Shown piece after piece: positions 25,540-34,069 of a stretch of DNA of 64,000 nucleotides. The stretch spans positions 310,001-374,000 of the forward strand of contig NZ_ACZV01000004.1 in the NCBI RefSeq assembly GCF_000176235.1. Reading direction: 5' to 3'. Positions within the stretch are counted from its first letter, which is position 1, and each line of letters begins with the position of its first letter. The notes below the pieces were generated by a model, which was not told where the DNA came from, did no database searches, and saw nothing but the letters and a program-made list of their open reading frames with translations. This stretch comes from Vibrio orientalis CIP 102891 = ATCC 33934 (GTDB lineage: Bacteria; Pseudomonadota; Gammaproteobacteria; Enterobacterales; Vibrionaceae). A program made the translations under genes and the position numbers.

Positions 25540-26985
25540 ATGCTAGGTGCTGACGGACTTAACCTTGTATTAATGATTGCGGACTCAGGCATGATTGACT
25601 CCGCAGTCAACGATCTTATGGCGCGCTCACAAATGATGGCGGTGACAGAAAACAGAGGGGTAAAATCTTCTGTTAAGAATCACCTGCTAAAATGGCGTGG
25701 CAGCGTTAAGAAACGCATCACTAAGGTGTGCGAAACCGATCGATTTAAGCAAGAACTGTCACTGTACCAAGAAGTCATTCATTGGAACGAAGCAGAGTTC
25801 TTCGACAAAATTCCAGAAGTCATTAAGCAGCTTGAATGGCACTCAGCGTTTTATCTGCAAGCCCGTCGTCTTATGGAGAAGAACAAAGGGGTTAATAACC
25901 CTATGTTCCCGCATTACTTCTGCGATCAATGGTATCAAAGCCTCTCAGATGCGATTCGCCAAGCGCAGCTTACCGAACTCGAAGCCAACAAAGAGAAAGT
26001 ACTTAAAGATCTCTATCAACGCATGGAAACCATGAAAAACATGGATAAAGTGACGGAAAGTGGTGATGAGGAGAGTGTTGGTCGCTTGTGGGATATGGCT
26101 TCTGCGAGATTAAGTAAGACAGACTTAACGGTGATGAAGCGCCATGCTGAGTTCTTATCAAAGAACAAAGGATTGCAAGAGATCGCCGAGAAACTTGGCC
26201 GCATGGCGAGTCAGGTGGATGATCCAGATCTAAACAAAGCGCCGCTAGAAGAGCCGCAAGTCGTTGAAGAGAAGTCTGATCAAGCGACGGACGATATTGT
26301 CGGTATTCATGAAGGGGATGACCTAAATAAGCTTCTGCCGAATGAAACCATGTTTTTGGCCTACCCAGAACTTGAAGTTGTGTTCTACAAGCACCTAGTT
26401 GATAAGCGCTTAATGAACTACAAGATGCAAGGTAAGTCTCGTACTTTACGTAAAGTCAGTGCCCAACGCCCAGACAACGCTCAGGCGGATGTCGAAAAAG
26501 GGCCGTTTATTGTTTGTGTTGATGCATCAGGTTCAATGAGTGGCTTTCCAGAGCAGTGTGCTAAAGCGATGGCCTATGCGTTGATGCAAATTGCGTTAGC
26601 AGAAGATCGTGATTGTTATGTGATTCTTTTCTCGACTGAACAAATTACCTATGAGCTAACCAAGCAAGATGGTTTACGTGAAGCGAGTGATTTCCTCACT
26701 TACAGTTTCCATGGTGGTACTGACCTTGAGCCCGTGTTAATCAAGTCGATTGATTTAATGAGTGGCGATAAATACCGTAACGCTGACATGGTGGTAATTT
26801 CAGACTTTATTGCCCCTAAACAGTCAGAAGAGATGCTAGAAAAAGTTGAACAGCTTAAGAAAAGCAAAAACCGTTTTCATGCGATTAGCCTGTCTAAATA
26901 TGGTAATCCAGAGCTAATGTCGATGTTTGATCATAGCTGGGCTTATCATCCAAACCTTGTCGGACGTTTGATGAAAAAGTGGTGA
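25540..26985 (+). CDS. viaA: VWA-domain protein ViaA (RavA partner)
   Basis: 481 aa, about the length of E. coli ViaA. The helical N-terminal half is followed by a C-terminal von Willebrand A domain whose metal site is DASGSMSG with later Thr and Asp (GGTDLEP, VISDF). It stimulates RavA ATPase in E. coli. Directly downstream of ravA with AGGAG ribosome binding site, and closed by a terminator. Confidence 0.93.
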   Translation: MLGADGLNLVLMIADSGMIDSAVNDLMARSQMMAVTENRGVKSSVKNHLLKWRGSVKKRITKVCETDRFKQELSLYQEVIHWNEAEFFDKIPEVIKQLEWHSAFYLQARRLMEKNKGVNNPMFPHYFCDQWYQSLSDAIRQAQLTELEANKEKVLKDLYQRMETMKNMDKVTESGDEESVGRLWDMASARLSKTDLTVMKRHAEFLSKNKGLQEIAEKLGRMASQVDDPDLNKAPLEEPQVVEEKSDQATDDIVGIHEGDDLNKLLPNETMFLAYPELEVVFYKHLVDKRLMNYKMQGKSRTLRKVSAQRPDNAQADVEKGPFIVCVDASGSMSGFPEQCAKAMAYALMQIALAEDRDCYVILFSTEQITYELTKQDGLREASDFLTYSFHGGTDLEPVLIKSIDLMSGDKYRNADMVVISDFIAPKQSEEMLEKVEQLKKSKNRFHAISLSKYGNPELMSMFDHSWAYHPNLVGRLMKKW

Positions 26986-27010
26986 TACGCCACTGACATG
27001 TTAGATGAAT

Positions 27011-27036
27011 AAGGAGCTTAATCGGCTCCTTTTTTG
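27011..27036 (+). terminator. Terminator of ravA-viaA
   Basis: AAGGAGC / GCTCCTT stem with 7-nt loop and a T tract. Confidence 0.85.
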
Positions 27037-27065
27037 TTATTTGTCTGCACCGATTCATCTTCCGC

Positions 27066-27082
27066 TGCACCTATTATGTGCA
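27066..27082. promoter_or_regulatory. NtrC-type binding site upstream of nasA
   Basis: Perfect palindromic TGCAC-N7-GTGCA (TGCACCTATTATGTGCA). Centred about 87 bp upstream of the start predicted from the sigma54 promoter, a normal enhancer distance. Confidence 0.7.
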
Positions 27083-27133
27083 AGCATTCAAACTTTGTGA
27101 TTTTAACTTGTTGATTATTATAAAAATACTCTT

Positions 27134-27149
27134 CTGGCATTCAACTTGC
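27134..27149 (+). promoter_or_regulatory. Sigma54 promoter of the nasA operon
   Basis: CTGGCATTCAACTTGC: TGGCAT and TTGC with 5 bp between, the canonical -24/-12 arrangement. Start expected near 27161. Confidence 0.8.
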
Positions 27150-27200
27150 GTTATCTATCTTGCGCGCGAAAGTGCGTCATAACATCAATAACAACGTCAT

Positions 27201-27238
27201 AGGCAAAGAAGCCTCTCCTATTCGGGGGAGGCTTTTTT
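27201..27238 (+). promoter_or_regulatory. nasA leader: ANTAR-type hairpin overlapping a terminator
   Basis: A hairpin AGGC-AAAGAA-GCCT (27201-27214) has a six-nucleotide loop with A at position 1 and G at position 4, as ANTAR antiterminators recognise. Its 3' arm is also the 5' arm of a terminator (27210-27233 plus TTTTTT) that lies before the nasA start codon. The two structures exclude each other. NasT (31804) is the expected ligand. Confidence 0.7.
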
Positions 27239-27254
27239 ATTTTAAGGAGCGGTG

Positions 27255-29870
27255 ATGACAAAGGAATGTACGAGAACAGCGTGTCCATATTGTGGGGTAG
27301 GCTGCGGGGTTGAAGTCAACCAACTGGGCATCACTGGTGACAAACTGCATCCTGCCAACAAAGGGGTGCTGTGCGTTAAAGGTTCCGCGTTGGCCGAGAG
27401 TCTAGAAATGCCGTCTAGACTTTTGTACCCCAAAGTGAATGGTAGAGAGGTTAGTTGGAGCGACGCGACGGACCTGATTGCTAAGGCGTATTTTGAAGCA
27501 ATTGATCATTACGATGCTGATGCCACTGCCATGTATGTTTCGGGTCAGTTATTGACCGAAGATTATTACCTAGCCAACAAATTCATGAAAGGCGTGGTGG
27601 GCAGCGCCAATATCGATACAAACTCGCGCTTGTGTATGTCATCAGCCGTTGTCGCTCATAACCGTGCATTTGGTGAAGATATCGTTCCGGTCAATTACTC
27701 CGACATTGAAGACGCTGAGCTGATTGTTATTTGTGGGGCCAACACCGCCTGGACTCACCCAGTGCTTTATCGTCGTATTCAACAGGCTAAACAGCGTAAC
27801 CCTAACCTTAAGGTGGTGGTGATTGATCCAAGGGAGACGGTCACAGCCCAGCAAGGGGACATACATCTACCGCTCCCAAATGATGGGGATATAGCTCTAT
27901 TTAACGGTTTACTACGCTATTGTATGGATCGTGCCGTGTTAAGCCGTGATTACATCGCGCAGCATACACTGGGTTTTGAAGAGTTATCCCAGACAATACA
28001 GTTGCCAAGTTATCGCATAGAGGCGCTGAGTGAACGTTTACAGCTCGACCAAGAGTTACTGAGTAAATTTTATCGTTGGTTCGCGACAACTAAGAAAACG
28101 GTGACACTCTTTTGCCAAGGTGTTAACCAATCACAAAGTGGGGCCGATAAAGCCAACAGCATTATCAACGCTCATTTAGCGACTGGGAAGATCGGTTATC
28201 CAGGCGCAGGGCCTTTTTCTATCACAGGGCAGCCAAACGCAATGGGAGGGCGAGAGGTCGGAGGGCTTGCAAACCAGCTTGCGGTTCATCGTGGCTTTGA
28301 TTCCGAATCCATTGGGCTAGTGAGTCAGTTTTGGCAAACAACACGCCTTGCCACTCAGCCGGGCTTGAAAGCGGTTGAGATGTTTGAAGCGGTTGAACGA
28401 GGTGACATTAAGGTCATCTGGATTATGGCCACTAACCCGGTAGTGTCGATGCCTGATAGCCAGTTTATTCGAAAGGCCCTAGAAAAGTGCCCTTTGGTGA
28501 TTGTGTCCGATGTGACTGAAGACTCCGATATCGCTCAGTACGCAGACATACTTTTACCTGCGGCAGGTTGGGGTGAAAAGCAAGGTATGGTGACCAACTC
28601 TGAGCGAATGCTGACGCGTCAAAGGCAGTTCATAAAGCCGAGAGGAGAGATAAAGTCTGATTGGCAGGCAATTCGTCAAGTGGGTGAAAAACTTTGTGCG
28701 TTACTTGGCGTGGAAAATGGATTTGATTTTAACTCAGAAGCCGCTGTTTTTCGTGAATACACAGCGATGACGGGCTTGAATAAAGAGAGTTGCTTGTTAT
28801 TCGATCTTTCACACTATGCCGACATTAGTGATGAAGAGTACCAAGCGTGGCAGCCGACTCGATGGGGGGGCAAACAGCCATTAGCCAACGGTAAATTTAG
28901 TTTCCCTGATCGTAAAGCGCGTTTTATTGTGCCTCATGAACCACCAAGTCTAAATAGCGCTGCGTGGTGGATGAATACGGGTCGTCAGCGAGATCAATGG
29001 CATACCATGACACGTACAGGGTATATCCCGCACCTTGCGGCGTCTGAATGCGAGCCCACGGTTTATATTAATACGCATTCGGCCCACTCATTAGGCCTAG
29101 AGAGCAATCAGTTGGTTGAAGTGCGTAGCCCTACGACAACACAGCGAGTGATTGCAAAAGCCGTTCAAGATGATGCACTCAGTCGTAATCAGCTCTTTAT
29201 GTCGATGCACTGGGCAGGAAAGTACGGTGGTGATAGTCAGATTAACGCCTTGCTAAGCCGTGAGGTCGACCCTTTGTCCGGCCAACCTGCATTCAAGTCT
29301 CAGCAGGTCGAACTGTTACCAGTGAATGTTAAAGCATATGGACTGTATATTGGCTCGAAATTTCAGCAGCGAGATTTCATCTATCAATCATTCCAATGTG
29401 AGGCAAAATCTGAAGTGTGGCGCTTTGCGGACTCGCAGACTATTGCGAAACATGACGTTGCCACAATCGGGGATGTTCATTCGCAGAGACGGGTGTTATT
29501 GGATATTGATGCAGGCTGGTTATCGGTTGGGTATGACGAGGAAAATGGCACTAATATACTTCGTTCAATTTTGCTTGTTTCTACCCAACCTATCACTTCA
29601 GATGTGAGTCAGTTGGTGAATCTGATTGGGCAGATATTAACCTTCTCTTCACTGCTCTCCATCGCTGCTGAGTACGATGCAAGTGAGATGATTTGTAGCT
29701 GCTTCCGAGTAACTGATAAACAAATATCGGCGGCGCTAAAAAGTGGAGAGTGCCAGTCAGTGTCACAGCTTACCAATAAACTGAAGTGCGGCAGCAATTG
29801 CGGTTCGTGTCTACCACAGGTCGAGGGCTTGGTTGACTCATATATCCAAACACTCACTATTACCAAATAG
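27255..29870 (+). CDS. nasA: Assimilatory nitrate reductase, catalytic subunit
   Basis: 871 aa. Reduces nitrate to nitrite in the cytoplasm with Mo-bisMGD. The N-terminal CPYCGVGC plus GVLCVKG holds a [4Fe-4S] cluster. The molybdopterin oxidoreductase domain and the molydopterin-binding domain (MSMHWAGKYGGDSQINALL) follow. A C-terminal BFD-like [2Fe-2S] domain (about 812-865, CSCFRV ... CGSNCGSC) is present, as in Klebsiella-type NasA. The ATG at 27255 sits 5 nt after AAGGAG; a GTG one codon earlier is too close. First gene of nasA-cobA-TrpD-like. No NasB-type reductase gene is adjacent. Confidence 0.94.
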   Translation: MTKECTRTACPYCGVGCGVEVNQLGITGDKLHPANKGVLCVKGSALAESLEMPSRLLYPKVNGREVSWSDATDLIAKAYFEAIDHYDADATAMYVSGQLLTEDYYLANKFMKGVVGSANIDTNSRLCMSSAVVAHNRAFGEDIVPVNYSDIEDAELIVICGANTAWTHPVLYRRIQQAKQRNPNLKVVVIDPRETVTAQQGDIHLPLPNDGDIALFNGLLRYCMDRAVLSRDYIAQHTLGFEELSQTIQLPSYRIEALSERLQLDQELLSKFYRWFATTKKTVTLFCQGVNQSQSGADKANSIINAHLATGKIGYPGAGPFSITGQPNAMGGREVGGLANQLAVHRGFDSESIGLVSQFWQTTRLATQPGLKAVEMFEAVERGDIKVIWIMATNPVVSMPDSQFIRKALEKCPLVIVSDVTEDSDIAQYADILLPAAGWGEKQGMVTNSERMLTRQRQFIKPRGEIKSDWQAIRQVGEKLCALLGVENGFDFNSEAAVFREYTAMTGLNKESCLLFDLSHYADISDEEYQAWQPTRWGGKQPLANGKFSFPDRKARFIVPHEPPSLNSAAWWMNTGRQRDQWHTMTRTGYIPHLAASECEPTVYINTHSAHSLGLESNQLVEVRSPTTTQRVIAKAVQDDALSRNQLFMSMHWAGKYGGDSQINALLSREVDPLSGQPAFKSQQVELLPVNVKAYGLYIGSKFQQRDFIYQSFQCEAKSEVWRFADSQTIAKHDVATIGDVHSQRRVLLDIDAGWLSVGYDEENGTNILRSILLVSTQPITSDVSQLVNLIGQILTFSSLLSIAAEYDASEMICSCFRVTDKQISAALKSGECQSVSQLTNKLKCGSNCGSCLPQVEGLVDSYIQTLTITK

Positions 29871-29880
29871 AGGCACGAAG

Positions 29881-30777
29881 ATGAAAAGAGAGACACGACT
29901 TTTAGACGGCTCAGGACAAAGTTTGCGTAGCGCAGGTTTTAGTCATCATTCCTTTAGCAACTACTGTTATATCGACTATCGCAACACGGCAGATGGTGAC
30001 AACAAAAGGACGGCCAAATATGGCAAGGTGTATCTGGTTGGCGCGGGGCCAAATGATCCTGACTTATTAACCGTAAAAGCATTCAAAGTGATACAGCAAG
30101 CGGAAGTGATTGTATTCGACCGACTGGTTAATCGAGAGATACTTGAATTTTCAAGCTCAACCTGTCAACACATCTACGTGGGTAAGCGCTGCGGAAAACC
30201 GAGCTTAAAGCAACAGGAAATCAGCCAGATATTAGTTGAGTTTGCCAAGCAAGGTAAGCAGGTGGTTAGACTCAAAGGGGGCGACCCATTTATTTTCGGT
30301 AGAGGCGGGGAAGAAGGTCTACTGCTTGCAAAACATGGTATTGAATTTGAAGTCATTCCCGGTATAACCGCGGCGATTGGTTGCGCAGCGTCGGCAAAAA
30401 TCCCCCTAACGCACCGTGAACTCGCTAGGAGCGTCACCTTTGTGACAGGCCAAGTGGTGACTGGCGCATTGCCTGCATGGTCCCAACTTGTCGGATCAGG
30501 ACAAACGTTAGTGTTTTACATGGGATTAGAAAAAGCACAAGACATACAGCAAGGCCTATTAAAGCACGGGCTTCGCGGTGACTTTCCGCTAGCCATCATT
30601 ACTCACGGTTGTAGCCGACAACAGAAGGTACATATTTCATCGCTAGAGTCGCTCACTTCAAAAGCGAATGAGTTAAAAGGCGTCAGCCCAGCATTGATTA
30701 TCTTAGGCGAAGTGGTCAAACTGCGAGAAGAACTAGAAAAGACCGTCGAGTCAGTGAATTCTCAAGAGGTAGTATGA
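29881..30777 (+). CDS. cobA: Uroporphyrinogen-III C-methyltransferase
   Basis: 298 aa. Makes precorrin-2 from uroporphyrinogen III, feeding the siroheme needed by NirB. SUMT motifs: VYLVGAGPNDPDLLTVKA, RLKGGDPFIFGRGGEE and EVIPGITAAIG. An extra N-terminal stretch of about 40 residues precedes the domain. The ATG at 29881 follows GAGG. Its TGA overlaps the next ATG (ATGA). The separate dehydrogenase/ferrochelatase steps must come from another locus such as cysG. Confidence 0.92.
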   Translation: MKRETRLLDGSGQSLRSAGFSHHSFSNYCYIDYRNTADGDNKRTAKYGKVYLVGAGPNDPDLLTVKAFKVIQQAEVIVFDRLVNREILEFSSSTCQHIYVGKRCGKPSLKQQEISQILVEFAKQGKQVVRLKGGDPFIFGRGGEEGLLLAKHGIEFEVIPGITAAIGCAASAKIPLTHRELARSVTFVTGQVVTGALPAWSQLVGSGQTLVFYMGLEKAQDIQQGLLKHGLRGDFPLAIITHGCSRQQKVHISSLESLTSKANELKGVSPALIILGEVVKLREELEKTVESVNSQEVV

Positions 30778-31721
30778 GCACAATTTTGGAGTGTATTCGC
30801 ACGGTAGGTCGTGGAGAGCGTGGACGTAAACCCCTTACGTTTGAGCAGGCCTATCAAGTCATGGATGAATATCTAGATGGTCAGGTTGGTGACGATCAGA
30901 TGGCGATGTTGTTAATGCTCATTCGCGTTCAGAATGAAACTAAACAAGAAATTGCAGGTTTCGTTAAAGCCTTCCAATCTCGCGTGCCAAATTTAGGCGC
31001 GGATATTGATTGGCCATGTTATGCGGGAAAACGGATAAATGCCGGTCAACCTTGGCATTTGTTGGCGGCTAAGCTCCTAGCGGACAGCGGTTATAAGGTA
31101 CTGCTACATGGTTACCATGATCGTCCTGCAGGGCGTCTGCATGCAGAAGATTATTTAGATAAGCTGAATGTAGAGCAAGCGAGCTCACCGGAACATGCTC
31201 AGCAGCTATTTGAACAAAAGAACATTGTTTACCTGCCACTAAAACATTTCGCTCCTCAGGCTGAAACCATGATTGGCTGGAAAAACCGCTATGGTCTGCG
31301 TACGCCAATCAACACGGTTGTTCGAGCGTTAAATCCAGGCGGCGCTATGCTTGGATTACGTGGTAGTTTTCATCCGGGCTTTCAACAGTTACATGCTGAC
31401 ATTGAAAGTGAGGTGGGTTTAACTCGCCATGCGGTTGTCTCATTTAAAGGTCAGTCAGGGGAATCTGAATACAACCCTAAAGTAAGCCAAACGGTATGGG
31501 TAAGTACACCAAGAGGTGTTGAGTCCCACTACTGGACGGAACGTATGCTGACAGATATCCCTTTACCAGAGAAATGTGTGTTTGGTACTGCAGAAGAAAA
31601 CCTCAACATGATGGCTAACACGGTTGTTTCAACAATGGCTGCAACTTTGTTTGCTGAGTTAAATGACCTAGACGCTGCTTATGAAAAGGCCCACCAATTA
31701 TGGAGCGAATACTGCCGTTAG
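30774..31721 (+). CDS. TrpD2/YbiB-like glycosyl transferase family protein
   Basis: 315 aa. Homologous to anthranilate phosphoribosyltransferase but of the YbiB (TrpD2) branch, known in E. coli as a nucleic-acid-binding protein without the TrpD reaction. Visible: an N-terminal helical domain (FEQAYQVMDEYLDG) and RTPINTVVRALNPGGA in the catalytic-like domain. The TrpD glycine-rich phosphate loop (GTGGD) is not present, which argues against true TrpD. Translationally coupled to cobA. Its role in nitrate assimilation is unknown. Confidence 0.8.
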   Translation: MSTILECIRTVGRGERGRKPLTFEQAYQVMDEYLDGQVGDDQMAMLLMLIRVQNETKQEIAGFVKAFQSRVPNLGADIDWPCYAGKRINAGQPWHLLAAKLLADSGYKVLLHGYHDRPAGRLHAEDYLDKLNVEQASSPEHAQQLFEQKNIVYLPLKHFAPQAETMIGWKNRYGLRTPINTVVRALNPGGAMLGLRGSFHPGFQQLHADIESEVGLTRHAVVSFKGQSGESEYNPKVSQTVWVSTPRGVESHYWTERMLTDIPLPEKCVFGTAEENLNMMANTVVSTMAATLFAELNDLDAAYEKAHQLWSEYCR

Positions 31722-31748
31722 TGGTAGGTAAACAAGCTCCAATATAAA

Positions 31749-31764
31749 TTGGCACATTCCTTGT
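31749..31764 (+). promoter_or_regulatory. Sigma54 promoter of nasT
   Basis: TTGGCACATTCCTTGT: TGGCAC, 5 bp, TTGT. Lies 40 bp before the nasT start. Confidence 0.7.
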
Positions 31765-31803
31765 TATGTCTCTTATAGATTGAGAGATAAACAAGGAATG
31801 TAC

Positions 31804-32385
31804 ATGTATAAAAAACTCTCCCAAAACCCCATCGTTGTTTGTAGTGATCGAGCAGAAGAGCAGCAGCGTTTGAGTGCTGAACTTAGCCGCGATTTTGACA
31901 ATGTTTCTAGCTGCCAACTTTCACAACTGGAATTGATTCTTGATGCTCAGGTTCAAGCTTCCGTGGTCATTGGTTGGTTGCAACCCAGTGCCGAATTGCG
32001 TCTTATCATTGAGCTTTGCCGTCAAAGAAATCATCCCTTGCTGGTGGTGTTAAAAAGACTAAACTCTAATGATATGAATCGTTTACCGGAGGTGAAGGAT
32101 TACGCTTTGTTACCTGCTGATTCGCAATTTCCGCTTGTGCCTTGGATTGAGCAAGCGTATATAACTCGCCAATCTATCTCTGCACTAGAGAGCGAAATCG
32201 AGCGGCTGTCGATACGATTGGATGAACGCAAGCTGATCGAAAAGGCGAAAGGACTATTGATGAAAATACACCAAGTCGATGAAGAAGCCGCTTATGCAGC
32301 AATGAGAAAGTCGGCGATGCAATCCAGTCAAACCTTAGCTCAAGTCGCGCGTAATTTACTTCAGACGCTGGAAGTACTCAGATAA
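31804..32385 (+). CDS. nasT: ANTAR-domain antitermination regulator NasT
   Basis: 193 aa. RNA-binding antiterminator for nitrate assimilation transcripts. An N-terminal receiver-like domain is followed by a coiled coil and a C-terminal ANTAR domain (about 137-190: LDERKLIEKAKGLLMKIHQVDEEAAYAAMR). Where a phosphoacceptor Asp is expected, the strand reads VVIGWL, so the receiver looks degenerate. The ATG at 31804 has AAGGAA 6 nt upstream, better than an in-frame TTG at 31780. No nasS-like partner is adjacent in the window. Targets are probably the leaders at 27201 and 32566. Confidence 0.87.
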   Translation: MYKKLSQNPIVVCSDRAEEQQRLSAELSRDFDNVSSCQLSQLELILDAQVQASVVIGWLQPSAELRLIIELCRQRNHPLLVVLKRLNSNDMNRLPEVKDYALLPADSQFPLVPWIEQAYITRQSISALESEIERLSIRLDERKLIEKAKGLLMKIHQVDEEAAYAAMRKSAMQSSQTLAQVARNLLQTLEVLR

Positions 32386-32433
32386 CCAATTACTACTTTG
32401 GGGTTAGGTGAAAAAATCCGCATTGGTGCGCAG

Positions 32434-32450
32434 TGCACTATTAGCAGGCA
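32434..32450. promoter_or_regulatory. Possible NtrC-type site upstream of nrtA
   Basis: TGCAC-N7-AGGCA: one perfect half-site and one with 3 of 5 matches. Centred about 97 bp upstream of the predicted sigma54 start. Confidence 0.4.
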
Positions 32451-32511
32451 GACCTAGCAGGGGATGAAAGATGATTTGTATTAACCTATTGAATATTAAG
32501 TATTAAATAAG

Positions 32512-32527
32512 TTGGCACGCAACTTGG
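32512..32527 (+). promoter_or_regulatory. Sigma54 promoter of nrtA-nirD
   Basis: TTGGCACGCAACTTGG: perfect -24 TTGGCACG. The -12 box TTGG departs from TTGC by one base. Confidence 0.7.
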
Positions 32528-32565
32528 AACGACTAAGGTAACAATTTGTTCAATCGTTACCTTTG

Positions 32566-32633
32566 ATTGCCAACGGCGGTAATTATAAGGATGCAAAGGC
32601 GCTACGACTCTTAGGAGGCGTAGCGCCTTTTTA
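32566..32633 (+). promoter_or_regulatory. nrtA leader: ANTAR-type hairpin followed by terminator
   Basis: Hairpin ATTGCC-AACGGC-GGTAAT (32566-32583), six-nucleotide loop with A1 and G4. Then a 12-bp terminator stem (32595-32606 / 32619-32630) with T tract, all before the nrtA start. A longer hairpin (AAGGTAAC / GTTACCTT, 32535-32563) precedes it. Confidence 0.68.
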
Positions 32634-32647
32634 TTTGGAGAAAAAAT

Positions 32648-34021
32648 ATGAAATGGACGTCAGTTTTCAAACAAACGTTACTGGGGGCGGCACTTGCCTC
32701 ATCGGTTTATGTTCCTAGTGCTTTCGCTGAATTAGGAGAGCCGGAGCTAGAAGAACTCAAATTTGGTTTCATCAAACTTACCGACATGGCACCACTGGCG
32801 GTGGCGTATGAGAAAGGCTTTTTCGAAGACGAAGGGCTTTATGTCACGTTAGAAGCTCAGGCTAACTGGAAAGTGTTGTTAGACCGAGTGATTGATGGCG
32901 AACTGGATGGCGCACATATGTTATCAGGGCAGCCGTTAGGTGCAACGATTGGCATTGGTACCAAAGCGGAAGTGGTTACGGCTTTCAGCATGGATCTTAA
33001 CGGCAATGCCATCACGGTATCGAATAAAACCTGGCAGCAAATGAAGCTACATATCGCGACTCAGCCTGATGGCAAACCTGTGCGACCAATTAAAGCGGAT
33101 GCCCTTAAGCCTGTGGTTGAAAGTTATCTCGATCAAGGGAAGCCATTCAATATGGGCATGGTGTTTCCGGTTTCTACTCACAACTATGAATTGCGTTACT
33201 GGCTAGCAGCGGGAGGTATCCACCCCGGTTATTACGCTCCTCAGTCAGGAGATAACAGTGGTCAGGTCAACGCGGAGGTCTTGCTGAGTGTGACACCGCC
33301 ACCGCAAATGCCTGCAACGATGGAAGCAGGCACGATTGAAGGTTATTGCGTCGGTGAACCTTGGAACCAACAAGCGGTATTTAAAGGTATTGGCGCGCCA
33401 GTGGTGACAGACTACGAAATCTGGAAGAACAACCCTGAGAAAGTCTTTGGTGTGTCAAAGAGTTGGGCCGAAAAATACCCCAATACCCATATTCGTGTAG
33501 TGAAAGCCTTGATTCGAGCTGCGCATTGGCTAGATGAAAATGACAATGCCAACCGTATTGAAGCATCGAAACTATTGGCTAAGAGTGAATACGTTGGAGC
33601 GGACTTTGAAGTGATTGCCAATTCAATGACCGGTACATTCGAATACGAAAAAGGCGATGTTCGAGACGTGCCTGACTTCAATGTCTTCTTTCGTCATAAC
33701 GCGACCTATCCCTATTACAGCGACGCTATTTGGTACCTCACTCAAATGCGCCGCTGGGGACAAATATCTGAAGAGAAGACGGATGATTGGTACATGAATA
33801 TTGCCAAGGAAGTGTATCGTCCAGACATCTACCAACAAGCAGCGGAAGCCTTAGTTGAAGACGGTGTTTTAACTGGAAATGACTTCCCTGACTTTACTCA
33901 AGAAGATGGTTTCCGCGCTCCCCAAACCCACTTTATTGATGACATTGTCTATGACGGCCGTACGCCTAATGCATACATAGAGAAGTTTGCTATTGGTTTG
34001 AAAGGGAAAGAGAAAGTTTAG
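32648..34021 (+). CDS. nrtA: Nitrate ABC transporter, substrate-binding protein
   Basis: 457 aa. A signal peptide (cleavage after VPSAFA, about residue 27) sends it to the periplasm. The NrtA/NasF fold is seen in [25 protein letters not shown] and [14 protein letters not shown], typical nitrate/nitrite-binding segments. The signal peptide rules out the cytoplasmic NasS paralogue. First gene of nrtA-nrtB-ATPase-nirB-nirD, read through the leader at 32566. Confidence 0.92.
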   Translation: MKWTSVFKQTLLGAALASSVYVPSAFAELGEPELEELKFGFIKLTDMAPLAVAYEKGFFEDEGLYVTLEAQANWKVLLDRVIDGELDGAHMLSGQPLGATIGIGTKAEVVTAFSMDLNGNAITVSNKTWQQMKLHIATQPDGKPVRPIKADALKPVVESYLDQGKPFNMGMVFPVSTHNYELRYWLAAGGIHPGYYAPQSGDNSGQVNAEVLLSVTPPPQMPATMEAGTIEGYCVGEPWNQQAVFKGIGAPVVTDYEIWKNNPEKVFGVSKSWAEKYPNTHIRVVKALIRAAHWLDENDNANRIEASKLLAKSEYVGADFEVIANSMTGTFEYEKGDVRDVPDFNVFFRHNATYPYYSDAIWYLTQMRRWGQISEEKTDDWYMNIAKEVYRPDIYQQAAEALVEDGVLTGNDFPDFTQEDGFRAPQTHFIDDIVYDGRTPNAYIEKFAIGLKGKEKV

Positions 34022-34069
34022 ACCAAGACGAGCAACAATCGAAATTAACAAGGATGTACAGGAGTAACT

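Noticed and set aside
31690-31710. NtrC-like CACCA / TGGAGC site upstream of nasT
   Set aside because: Spacing between half-sites is one base too long and both halves have mismatches.
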